Below are positions 8,337-16,600 of a stretch of 64,000 nt of DNA, piece after piece; position 1 is the stretch's first letter; the number at the start of each line of letters is the position of its first letter. The stretch comes from CAKRJP01 sp963658085. Its GTDB lineage: Bacteria; Bacillota; Clostridia; Lachnospirales; Lachnospiraceae. The DNA lies in the NCBI GenBank assembly GCA_963658085.1, contig CAVKOU010000004.1, forward strand, positions 1 through 64,000, written 5' to 3'. Below the pieces are notes generated by a model, which saw only the letters and a program-made list of their open reading frames with translations, did not search any database and had not been told where the DNA came from. The translations under genes and the position numbers were made by a program.

Positions 8337-9311
8337 ATGATTTCTGTAGCTATGACAACCTACAATGGTGCGCTGTATATAAGAGAGCAGTTGGATTCGA
8401 TTTTAGCTCAGACCCGGTCGGTGGATGAGATTGTCATCTGCGATGATGGTTCTACAGACGAGACGGTAAAGATTCTAAAGGAATATGCAGAGCGATTCCC
8501 GGAAGTAATCCGTCTCTATGAAAATGAGAGGAACTTAGGATACCGTCTGAATTTCAAAAAAGCCATGTCTCTTTGTGTTGGTGATTATATTTTTCTTTGT
8601 GATCAGGACGATGTCTGGAGAAAGAAAAAGGTAGAGCTTATGGTGGAAAAAATGAAAGAGATGCCGCAGATTCAGGTGTTGGCTACTTCTTTTGTTTACA
8701 TAAACCAAAAAGGAGAAAAGAAACCTGTGATTCCCGAAAAGGGGAAATCCAACAATAATCTCTATCTAAGGGAAGTGCCTAAGGGGGCTTGTGTGGAGGT
8801 GACCTTTGAAGAATATTATAATCATAATTTCTTCCAGGGATGCGCATTACTCCTTGGGAAAGAGATAAAGGCCTGGGTGGTAGAGCATTTCTCCACCCAG
8901 GTAGCTCACGATTATCTTATTAACTTTACGGCGGCGAAGAAAAATGCCATGTATTTTTGGAATATTCCTACGTTTTACTATCGCCTTCATGAAAAAAATA
9001 CCATCGGGGTTCAGAAAACCAATATGAATTTCTTAGAAAAAATGCGAACCAGAAATCGATTGGAGACCAGAACCATCCTTGCGGTAGACGGCAAGCAAAT
9101 GCTTCTTGCTCTTCGGGAGTCGGATCCGGAATTTTATAACAAAAAAAAGAAGTATTATGACGGAAAGATCAAGTTTTACGGGGAACATATAGAATGCTTG
9201 GAACAGCGGAAACTTCTGAAACTTTTGGGTCAAATGAGAAATCCCTACTATGGGGAAGTGAAAAAGTTAAAGAATAAAGGAATGGATGTGCTTTATATTC
9301 TATTGGGATAG
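8337..9311 (+). CDS. GT2 family glycosyltransferase
   Basis: A 324-residue GT-A-fold transferase beginning MISVAMTTYNGALYIREQL, with ICDDGSTDET (UDP/dTDP-sugar site) and the divalent-metal segment FLCDQDDVW. These are the signatures of rhamnosyl/galactosyl transferases in cell-surface glycan assembly. The C-terminal third, after the HDYLINFTAAK segment, is typical for this subgroup. It begins 9 bases after the large glycosyltransferase gene and is the last gene of the export cluster. Together with the Wzt/Wzm pair it implies a short glycan assembled on the cytosolic face and exported by the ABC transporter. The exact linkage cannot be inferred. Confidence 0.88.
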   Translation: MISVAMTTYNGALYIREQLDSILAQTRSVDEIVICDDGSTDETVKILKEYAERFPEVIRLYENERNLGYRLNFKKAMSLCVGDYIFLCDQDDVWRKKKVELMVEKMKEMPQIQVLATSFVYINQKGEKKPVIPEKGKSNNNLYLREVPKGACVEVTFEEYYNHNFFQGCALLLGKEIKAWVVEHFSTQVAHDYLINFTAAKKNAMYFWNIPTFYYRLHEKNTIGVQKTNMNFLEKMRTRNRLETRTILAVDGKQMLLALRESDPEFYNKKKKYYDGKIKFYGEHIECLEQRKLLKLLGQMRNPYYGEVKKLKNKGMDVLYILLG

Positions 9312-9354
9312 GAGATAGAGCTGAAAAAAATAAAAAAGTTGGGGGACTTTTGAT

Positions 9355-10725
9355 ATGGAAAGAGAGAAATTAGGATCCCGTTTGGGATTTATTCTGTTGT
9401 CAGCGGGATGTGCGATCGGAATTGGAAATGTTTGGAAATTTCCTTATGTGGCAGGACAGGGAGGCGGTGGAGCCTTCGTATTGTTTTACCTGATTTTCTT
9501 AGTGATTTTGGGCCTACCTATTATGAGCATGGAGTTTGCGGTAGGACGTGCCAGTCAAAAGAGTCCGGTTAAGGCTTACCAAGCTTTGGAAAAACCGGGG
9601 CAAAAATGGCATATTCACGGGGGCTTTACCCTGGTTGGCTGTTATCTTCTTATGATGTTTTATACTACCGTTGCCGGTTGGATGCTTTATTACTTTTATC
9701 AGACAGCTACAGGAGAACTTTCGGGTTTGGATTCTGATGCCATTGCAGGAAAATTTACAGATATGCTGGGAAATCCAAGTGTGATGATGTTCTGGATGCT
9801 TCTGGTAGTAGTAATCGGTATCCTTGTGTGTATGATAGGACTTCAGAATGGTCTGGAACGTGTTACAAAAGTAATGATGATCGCTCTGCTTGCTATTATG
9901 GTGATTCTGGCTATCAATAGCTTTTTTATGGACGGAGCAAAAGAAGGCCTTTCTTTCTTTTTGATTCCTGATTTTGCTCGTATGAAAGAAACGGGAGTGG
10001 TTACTACTTTAGTTTCTGCTATGAACCAGGCTTTCTTTACCTTAAGTCTAGGTGTTGGTGCTATGGCGATTTTTGGAAGTTATATCGGAAAGGACCATAC
10101 TCTTTTGGGAGAGTCTGTGCGAGTGGTGATCTTAGATACCTTTGTGGCTATTACTGCAGGACTTATTATCTTCCCTGCATGCTTTACCTACCATGTAGAT
10201 CAAACATCAGGACCTAGTTTGATCTTTATCACTTTACCAAATATATTTGCAAATATGTTCCTTGGACGGCTTTGGGGGAGCTTATTCTTCCTGTTTATGT
10301 CTTTCGCGGCTCTTTCTACTGTACTGGCAGTATTTGAAAATATCATCTGCTGCGGAATGGAACTTACCGGTTGGAGTCGTAAGAAGTCCAGTCTGGTAAA
10401 CCTGGTATTAATTGGCTTGTTATCCGCACCGTGTGTCCTGGGATATAATGTATGGAGCAGTGATATCTTCGCTGTCTTTGGAGGGGCGATTTTGGATCTC
10501 GAGGATTTCTTGGTAAGTAATCTCTTCCTGCCTCTTGGATCCTTGGTCTATTTGATGTTTTGTGTCAGCAAGCATGGATGGGGATGGGAAAACTATAAAA
10601 AAGAAGCCAATGCGGGAAAGGGTATCAAGGTACAGGACTGGATGCGATTTTATCTGACCTATATCCTGCCATTAATCGTAATTTTTATCTTTGCATTTGG
10701 AATCTATGATAAATTCTTCGCATAA
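9355..10725 (+). CDS. Neurotransmitter:sodium symporter (NSS/SNF) family transporter
   Basis: A 456-residue polytopic membrane protein with about 11-12 hydrophobic segments. The first helix LGFILLSAGCAIGIGNVWKFPY contains the diagnostic NSS substrate- and sodium-site sequence (GNVWKFPY), and GLPIMSMEFAVGR follows in TM2. Bacterial members of this size (for example MhsT and LeuT, by family knowledge) take up hydrophobic amino acids with sodium. No amino-acid gene next to it narrows the substrate. A ribosome-site-like GGGGGA lies 10 bases before ATG 9355. The gene is co-directional with the glycan cluster but probably functionally unrelated. Confidence 0.92.
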   Translation: MEREKLGSRLGFILLSAGCAIGIGNVWKFPYVAGQGGGGAFVLFYLIFLVILGLPIMSMEFAVGRASQKSPVKAYQALEKPGQKWHIHGGFTLVGCYLLMMFYTTVAGWMLYYFYQTATGELSGLDSDAIAGKFTDMLGNPSVMMFWMLLVVVIGILVCMIGLQNGLERVTKVMMIALLAIMVILAINSFFMDGAKEGLSFFLIPDFARMKETGVVTTLVSAMNQAFFTLSLGVGAMAIFGSYIGKDHTLLGESVRVVILDTFVAITAGLIIFPACFTYHVDQTSGPSLIFITLPNIFANMFLGRLWGSLFFLFMSFAALSTVLAVFENIICCGMELTGWSRKKSSLVNLVLIGLLSAPCVLGYNVWSSDIFAVFGGAILDLEDFLVSNLFLPLGSLVYLMFCVSKHGWGWENYKKEANAGKGIKVQDWMRFYLTYILPLIVIFIFAFGIYDKFFA

Positions 10726-10749
10726 GAAGATGTTTGTTAAGGAGTTTAC

Positions 10750-11271
10750 ATGGACTTTAGAGTAGCTAAAAGAATGGATCTTTCCAGAATCTGGGAGATT
10801 ACAAATATGGCCAAGGCTCAGCTAAAAGGGCTTGGCCTTGACCAGTGGCAGACGGGATATCCAAGCCTTGAAATCTGGCAGGAGGACATTGCTGCAGGAA
10901 TGTGTTTCGTTGCAGAGGATGAAGGGCAGATTTTAGGCGCTTTTGCCTATCAGGTAACACCGGATGTATCATATGGAGTGATAGAAAACGGTGCCTGGTT
11001 AACGGATATACCTTACGCCTCCATGCACCGTGTCATTGTGGCGGATGGATGTAAGGGTAAAGGTATTGCCGGAAAAATGTTTGCCTATGGCTTTTCTATG
11101 GCTAAGAGAGATGGATTTGGCTCTGTAAGAATCGATACTCATCCGGGAAATATTCCTATGCAACATGCTCTTAAGAAAGCCGGGTTTAAAGCTTGTGGTG
11201 ACATTTATCTGGCAGTAGGGCCGGAAAAGGGTGAGAGACGTATTGGGTTTGAAAGGTTGCTTTGTGATTAA
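10750..11271 (+). CDS. GNAT-family N-acetyltransferase
   Basis: A 173-residue protein with the GNAT fold pattern: N-terminal MDFRVAKRMDLSRIWEI, a central beta strand (SMHRVIVADGCKGKGIAGKM) carrying the acetyl-CoA pyrophosphate motif Gx-G-K/R-G-x-A/G (here GKGIAG), and a C-terminal HALKKAGFKACG motif. AAGGAG lies 5 bases before ATG 10750, and the gene starts 24 bases after the NSS transporter, so both may be co-transcribed. The acceptor substrate cannot be told from sequence. A weak terminator follows at 11306-11330. Confidence 0.85.
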   Translation: MDFRVAKRMDLSRIWEITNMAKAQLKGLGLDQWQTGYPSLEIWQEDIAAGMCFVAEDEGQILGAFAYQVTPDVSYGVIENGAWLTDIPYASMHRVIVADGCKGKGIAGKMFAYGFSMAKRDGFGSVRIDTHPGNIPMQHALKKAGFKACGDIYLAVGPEKGERRIGFERLLCD

Positions 11272-11305
11272 AATAATATGTAAGAAAGATGAGTTCTGAT
11301 AGATT

Positions 11306-11330
11306 GCTCTTCGTAAAGTGGAGCTTTTTT
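11306..11330 (+). terminator. Weak intrinsic terminator after the GNAT gene
   Basis: GCTCT (11306-11310) pairs with GGAGC (11320-11324; one G-U) and is followed by six Ts. The stem is only five pairs, so it may be a leaky terminator ahead of the dus gene. Confidence 0.45.
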
Positions 11331-11345
11331 GAATGAGGAATAGAT

Positions 11346-12287
11346 ATGCAGTATTATATGGCTCCCATGGAGGGTGTAACTACAGAAGTTTTTAGGCGTG
11401 TTTATCACGCCTATTTTTTACCGTTTGATAAGTATTTTACTCCTTTTTTAGTGCCCCATCTAAAGAAGGGATTTAACAGTGGAGAATTAAGGGAGATTGA
11501 TCCTGATACGCAAAAGGGCATGTATGTGGTGCCTCAGATTCTCACCAACAACAGTGAGGATTTTCTTCGGACCGTGAAAAAGTTAGAGGAGTTTGGATAC
11601 CGGGAAGTAAATTTAAACCTGGGATGTCCCTCAAAAACAGTGGTCAGCAAAAATAGAGGCTCGGGATTTTTGGCAAAACCAGAGGAACTTGATAGGTTCT
11701 TAGATGAGATTTATGGAGGAACTGAGGTTAAGATTTCTATAAAGACACGTATAGGAAAGTATGAACCCGAGGAATTTCCTGAACTACTTAGAATTTATAA
11801 CCAATACCCGCTGGAGGAACTGATTATCCATCCAAGGGTGCAACAGGATTTTTATAACAATCATCCCAATTTAGAGGTTTTTTCCTACGGGGTGGAACAT
11901 ACCGGTATTCCTCTTTGCTATAACGGAGATCTTTTTGCAAAAGAAGATGTAGATTGCTTTAAAGAAAAATTTCCTGGTATAAAACGGATTATGTTGGGAC
12001 GAGGAATCGTTGGAAATCCATTTATGCTGGAAGAAATTGCCGGTAAAGCTAATGATTCTAAGAAGGGGATAGATCCTTATCGTATGGAAGAGTTCCTAAG
12101 CCTTTTATGGGAGGAGTATCAAAAGACCTGTTCTGGAACCAGGCCTGTACTGTATAAGATGAAAGAAGTATGGTATTACCTGGGAAAGCTGTTTCCTGGA
12201 TGTGAGAAACAATTAAAGAAGATAAAAAAGGCTGAAAAAAAAGAGACCTATGAGGAGGCAGTGAAAGCCATTCTTTTTGCAAGATAA
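11346..12287 (+). CDS. dus: tRNA-dihydrouridine synthase
   Basis: An FMN enzyme that reduces uridine to dihydrouridine in tRNA D-loops with NAD(P)H. The 313 residues begin MQYYMAPMEGVTTEVFRR (FMN-binding first strand). The catalytic Cys lies in NLNLGCPSKTVVSKNRGSG, followed by KTRIG, the HPR motif (IIHPRVQQDFY), YNGDLF and GRGIVGNPFM (phosphate site). Length is normal for DusB-like bacterial enzymes, and several Dus paralogs usually exist per genome, so I do not assign a letter. It is followed by an AT-rich spacer with tandem repeats (12325-12374). Confidence 0.9.
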   Translation: MQYYMAPMEGVTTEVFRRVYHAYFLPFDKYFTPFLVPHLKKGFNSGELREIDPDTQKGMYVVPQILTNNSEDFLRTVKKLEEFGYREVNLNLGCPSKTVVSKNRGSGFLAKPEELDRFLDEIYGGTEVKISIKTRIGKYEPEEFPELLRIYNQYPLEELIIHPRVQQDFYNNHPNLEVFSYGVEHTGIPLCYNGDLFAKEDVDCFKEKFPGIKRIMLGRGIVGNPFMLEEIAGKANDSKKGIDPYRMEEFLSLLWEEYQKTCSGTRPVLYKMKEVWYYLGKLFPGCEKQLKKIKKAEKKETYEEAVKAILFAR

Positions 12288-12324
12288 TAGATCGAGAAAT
12301 TTCCATAGTCATATAGCGTAATTT

Positions 12325-12374
12325 ACATAACGAAATTTAATAAAATTTTACATAACGTAATTTAATAAAATTTT
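12325..12374. repeat. Two tandem copies of a 25-bp AT-rich repeat
   Basis: Two adjacent 25-base units (12325-12349 and 12350-12374) differ at one position (ACATAACGAAAT versus ACATAACGTAAT at their starts). A partial third copy (TAGCGTAATTT) precedes them. They lie between the dus stop codon and a promoter candidate at 12377, so they form an A/T-rich upstream region for the CPBP gene. Confidence 0.85.
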
Positions 12375-12376
12375 AA

Positions 12377-12405
12377 TTGCAAGATAGGTTCCTTCGAATT
12401 ATCAT
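12377..12405 (+). promoter_or_regulatory. Candidate sigma-A promoter of the CPBP protease gene
   Basis: TTGCAA (12377-12382) and TATCAT (12400-12405) are spaced by 17 bases, about 70 bases before ATG 12474. The tandem AT repeats directly upstream could act as an UP-like element. Confidence 0.55.
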
Positions 12406-12473
12406 AGTAAAAGTAGCGTTTGAAAGAACTATACGCAAAAAAGCAACCCTTATGCACAAAGGAAGGAGCATAA

Positions 12474-13376
12474 ATGGAAGAATATAGACAACAGGCGCCA
12501 AGAAAAAGAGGCGTAGGTAACTTTTGGCATGTATGGAGTCCCCTGTTTTTAAAATGGGGTATTGCTTGCATTATATCTATGATGGCAATGTTTGTCCTGG
12601 TAGGCGGATATGTGGCGGGGCATGAGGATCTGGTATTAAAGGCCTTAGATGATGAAAATCAGATGATGAAGATCTATAATCAGATTTTGGATCTGTATCT
12701 GCAATATGCAACCTTGATTGAAGGTATGGCAGCATTTTGTACGATTCCTTTCCTGGGATGGATGTTCCACAAGGATCGCGTGCGGGAGAGAATGGCCGGG
12801 AAGGCTTCGGCAAAGAAAGCTTCTTTGGTTTATTATATTCCTGCAATTTTAATTTCTTTGGCTGCTAGTATTGCTCTGAATAATCTTATTATCATCGGAA
12901 ATTTTGCAAACTACAGTTCAAGTTATACCGAAACTATGTCAGCTTTCTATTCTGCTAATATTGTGGTACAGATTGTTGTTTTAGGAATCATCATTCCGGT
13001 TTGTGAAGAATTCGTATTTCGTGGATTGGTATTTAACCGATTGAAGGAAGAAAGCTCTGTGATGGGAGCCATTATCTATTCTTCTTTGATCTTTGGAGTT
13101 CTGCACGGAAATATGGTACAGATTATATATGGATGCCTTCTGGGACTTCTTCTCGCCTGGATTTATCAGCAGATGGGATCGATATGGGCTCCGATTTTGG
13201 CTCATGTGTTCATGAATCTGGTATCTGTCTTTGCTACGAAGTTTAATTTCTATGAAGCTCTTGCAAAAGATATCCGCTTCATCGGTGTTGCTACCGTAAT
13301 TTGTGCGGCCTTTGGATCTTGTATGTTTTTGATTCTGCAGCGATTAGAGACTGAGAAGTCAGAGAATAAAAATTAA
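12474..13376 (+). CDS. CPBP-family intramembrane metalloprotease
   Basis: A 300-residue polytopic membrane protein of the CAAX-prenyl-protease/bacteriocin-processing (Abi) family. The three active-site blocks are visible: CEEFVFRG (two Glu and Arg), FGVLHGN (His) and AHVFMN (His, then Asn). They sit in the last three membrane helices as expected. AAGGAG lies 7 bases before ATG 12474. The roles of bacterial members range from self-immunity to peptide processing. No bacteriocin precursor or peptide exporter is near, so the substrate is unknown. It is a single-gene unit, between a promoter candidate at 12377 and a strong terminator at 13396. Confidence 0.88.
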   Translation: MEEYRQQAPRKRGVGNFWHVWSPLFLKWGIACIISMMAMFVLVGGYVAGHEDLVLKALDDENQMMKIYNQILDLYLQYATLIEGMAAFCTIPFLGWMFHKDRVRERMAGKASAKKASLVYYIPAILISLAASIALNNLIIIGNFANYSSSYTETMSAFYSANIVVQIVVLGIIIPVCEEFVFRGLVFNRLKEESSVMGAIIYSSLIFGVLHGNMVQIIYGCLLGLLLAWIYQQMGSIWAPILAHVFMNLVSVFATKFNFYEALAKDIRFIGVATVICAAFGSCMFLILQRLETEKSENKN

Positions 13377-13395
13377 AAAAGATAATAGAAGAGAG

Positions 13396-13446
13396 AATCC
13401 CCTTTGCGAGTGTCTGAAACTAGATCTTCGCAAAGGGGATTTTTGT
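13396..13446 (+). terminator. Strong intrinsic terminator after the CPBP gene
   Basis: AATCCCCTTTGCGA (13396-13409) pairs perfectly with TCGCAAAGGGGATT (13428-13441), followed by Ts. The rest of the gap to gltB (13447-13680) holds an inverted repeat at 13564 and a promoter at 13603; nothing else is seen in it. Confidence 0.93.
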
Positions 13447-13563
13447 ATTTAAAGGTTTTGACTGGATTTGAAATAAAAAATACGAATAAGAATTTAAGAG
13501 AAAAAATGGAAACAATTAGAGAAAATTAAAACAATAGTTGGATGCAAATAAATAAAATAGTTG

Positions 13564-13586
13564 AATTGTCTAATAATCTGACAATT
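13564..13586 (+). promoter_or_regulatory. Inverted repeat upstream of the gltB promoter, probable regulator site
   Basis: AATTGTC (13564-13570) and GACAATT (13580-13586) are perfect 7-bp arms around a 9-base spacer. The site ends 16 bases before the -35 hexamer at 13603, the usual place for an activator. LysR-type activators (GltC in Bacillus subtilis gltAB) bind interrupted dyads of this kind, but no such regulator gene is in the window. Confidence 0.5.
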
Positions 13587-13602
13587 TGGCGAAATTTCAC
13601 GC

Positions 13603-13631
13603 TTTACAAAAATAAAGAGTGGGAGTATAGT
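13603..13631 (+). promoter_or_regulatory. Sigma-A promoter of gltBD
   Basis: TTTACA (13603-13608) and TATAGT (13626-13631) are separated by exactly 17 bases. The first gene of the operon starts 49 bases after the -10. Confidence 0.7.
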
Positions 13632-13680
13632 ATGAGAAAACAAACATAATGAAACAAACATATGAGAAAGGACAATGCAT

Positions 13681-16600
13681 ATGACTGAACAGGATATGAG
13701 CATGACAAAAGGCTTGTATCGTTCCCAGTTTGAACATGATAACTGCGGAATCGGTGCAATTGTTAACATCAAAGGTAAGAAGACCCACGATACAGTGGTA
13801 GACGCATTAAAAATTGTTGAACATTTAGAGCATAGAGCCGGCAAGGATGCCGAGGGCGAGACAGGTGATGGAGTAGGAATTCTCTTGCAGATTTCCCACA
13901 AGTTTTTCTCCAAAGCCTGTAAGAACCTCGGTATTTCTTTAGGCTCAGAAAGAGACTATGGTGTGGGAATGTTCTTCTTCCCGCAGGATGAGCTTAAGAG
14001 AAACCAGGCCAAGAAGATTTTCGAAGTCATCGTAAAGAAAGAGGGTATGAATTTCCTTGGATGGAGAGAAGTGCCGATTAAGGAAGAGGTTTTAGGAAGC
14101 AGAGCAAAGGAATGCATGCCTTGTATCATGCAGGGATTTGTAGAGCGTCCGGAGAAGGTTGCTAAGGGGCTGGAATTTGACAGACGACTGTATGTTGTAC
14201 GTCGAATCTTTGAACAGAGCAGTGATGAGACCTATGTGGTATCTCTTTCCAGCAGAACAATCGTATATAAGGGAATGTTCCTAGTAAATCAGCTTCGTTC
14301 CTTCTTTGAGGATTTACAGCATCCGGATTACGAATCTGCCATTGCCATCGTGCATTCAAGATTTAGTACCAACACCAATCCAAGTTGGGATCGTGCCCAT
14401 CCATATCGCTATCTTGTACACAACGGTGAGATCAATACCATTAAGGGTAATGCCGATAAGATGCGAGGCCGTGAGGAGAATATGAAGTCTGAGTTCTTAA
14501 AGGGCGAGCTTCATAAGGTTCTTCCGGCAATCAACGTAGCAGGTTCTGACTCTGCCATGCTTGATAATACCATCGAGTTTATGGTTATGAGTGGAATGGA
14601 GCTTCCGTTGGCAGTTATGATTGCAATTCCGGAGCCTTGGGCAAATGATAAGGCTATGGCTCAGGAGAAGAAGGATTTCTATCAGTACTATGCAACTATG
14701 ATGGAGCCATGGGATGGACCGGCATCTATTTTATTTACCGACGGAGATTGCATGGGTGCAGTTTTGGATCGTAACGGACTTAGACCTTCCAGATACTACA
14801 TTACCAGTGATGACAATTTGATCCTCTCTTCAGAAGTTGGTGTCCTCGATATCGATCCTTCGAAGATCATATTAAAAGAAAGACTTCATCCGGGAAAGAT
14901 GCTTCTTGTTGATACTGTAAAGGGAAAAGTGATCGACGATGAAGAACTTAAGATGGATTATGCCGGCAGACAGCCTTACGGTGAGTGGTTAGATTCTTAT
15001 ATGGTTGAACTTGATGATCTTAAAATTCCGAATGAGAAGGTAGTTACTTACTCCCAGGATGAGAGAAAGAAATTACAGAAGGCTTTTGGTTACTCTTATG
15101 AGGAAGTAAAGACTTCGATTCTTAGTATGGCAAAGACAGGAAGTGAAGGAACAGCAGCCATGGGTATCGATACTCCGCTGGCAGTACTTTCTGATAAGCA
15201 TCAGAATTTATTTAATTACTTCAAACAACTCTTTGCACAGGTAACGAATCCACCGATTGATGCCATCCGTGAGAAGGTAGTAACATCCACCACGGTATAC
15301 GTAGGTGAGGATGGAAATATCTTAGAGGAGAATCCGATTAACTGCCGTATGTTAAAGGTCGATAATCCGATTCTTACAGAGACAGATCTTTTAAAGATTA
15401 AGAATCTGAATCGTCCGGGATTCAAGGTGGCAGAGATTGATATGGTATTCTACAAGAATTCCAGCTTGGAAAAAGCCATCGACTATCTGTTTATCGAAGT
15501 AGACCGTGCCATCTTAGATGGAGCAAATATTTTGATTCTTTCCGACAGAGGTGTGGATGAGTATCATGTACCGATTCCATCACTTCTTGCATTGTCCGGA
15601 CTTCAGCAGCATCTGGTTCGTACAAAGAAGAGAACTTCTGTTGCTATTATCTTAGAGACTGGAGAGCCAAGAGAGGTACATCATTTTGCAACTCTGTTAG
15701 GTTACGGTGCTTGTGCTATTAATCCATATCTTGCTCATGAGTCTATCAAAGAATTGATTGAGAGCGGAATGCTTGACAAGGATTACTATGCTGCAGTAGA
15801 TGATTACAACGAAGCAATTCTCAGTGGTATTGTAAAGACAGCATCAAAGATGGGTATTTCCACAATCCAATCTTATCAGGGCGCCAAGATCTTTGAGGCC
15901 ATTGGATTAAAAGAAGACTTTGTGAAAAAATATTTCACCGATACTGTAAGCCGTGTAGGTGGTATTGGAATCGAAGATATCGCAAGCGATTATGTAGCCC
16001 GTCATTCTCAGGCTTTTGATCCGTTGGGACTGGAAGTGGACATGACTCTTAATAGTATTGGACAGCATAAAGAAAAGAGTAATGGAGAGAAGCATCTTTA
16101 TAATCCTAGAACCATTCATGCGTTGCAACAGTCTACCAGAAGAGGTGATTACGAGCTCTTCAAACAGTATACGGAAATGGTAAACCAGGAAGGTGAGAGT
16201 ATTAACCTTCGTGGACAGTTAGAATTTGTTTATCCGGAAAAAGGAATTTCTATTGACGAAGTAGAAAGCGTAGATAATATTGTTACCAGATTTAAAACAG
16301 GAGCTATGTCCTATGGATCTATTTCTAAGGAAGCACACGAAGCGCTGGCCATTGCTATGAATACCCTTCATGGTAAATCAAACAGTGGTGAAGGTGGTGA
16401 GGAGATCGAGAGACTTGATACCAACCGCTGTTCGGCAATTAAGCAGGTGGCTTCCGGACGATTCGGTGTAACCTCCCGTTATCTGGTAAGTGCTCAGGAA
16501 ATTCAGATCAAGATGGCTCAGGGAGCAAAACCTGGAGAAGGTGGACATTTGCCCGGAGGTAAAGTATATCCTTGGATTGCAAAGACCAGACATTCTACAC

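Noticed and set aside
3903..9311. Glycan cluster as a horizontally acquired island
   Set aside because: No mobility genes, tRNA boundary or flanking repeats, and codon use looks like that of the neighbours; acquisition cannot be supported.
12474..13376. CPBP protease as part of a bacteriocin or phage-defence system
   Set aside because: No precursor peptide, exporter, toxin or defence genes lie near it; neighbours are dus and gltBD. Membership in the CPBP/Abi family alone does not show defence.
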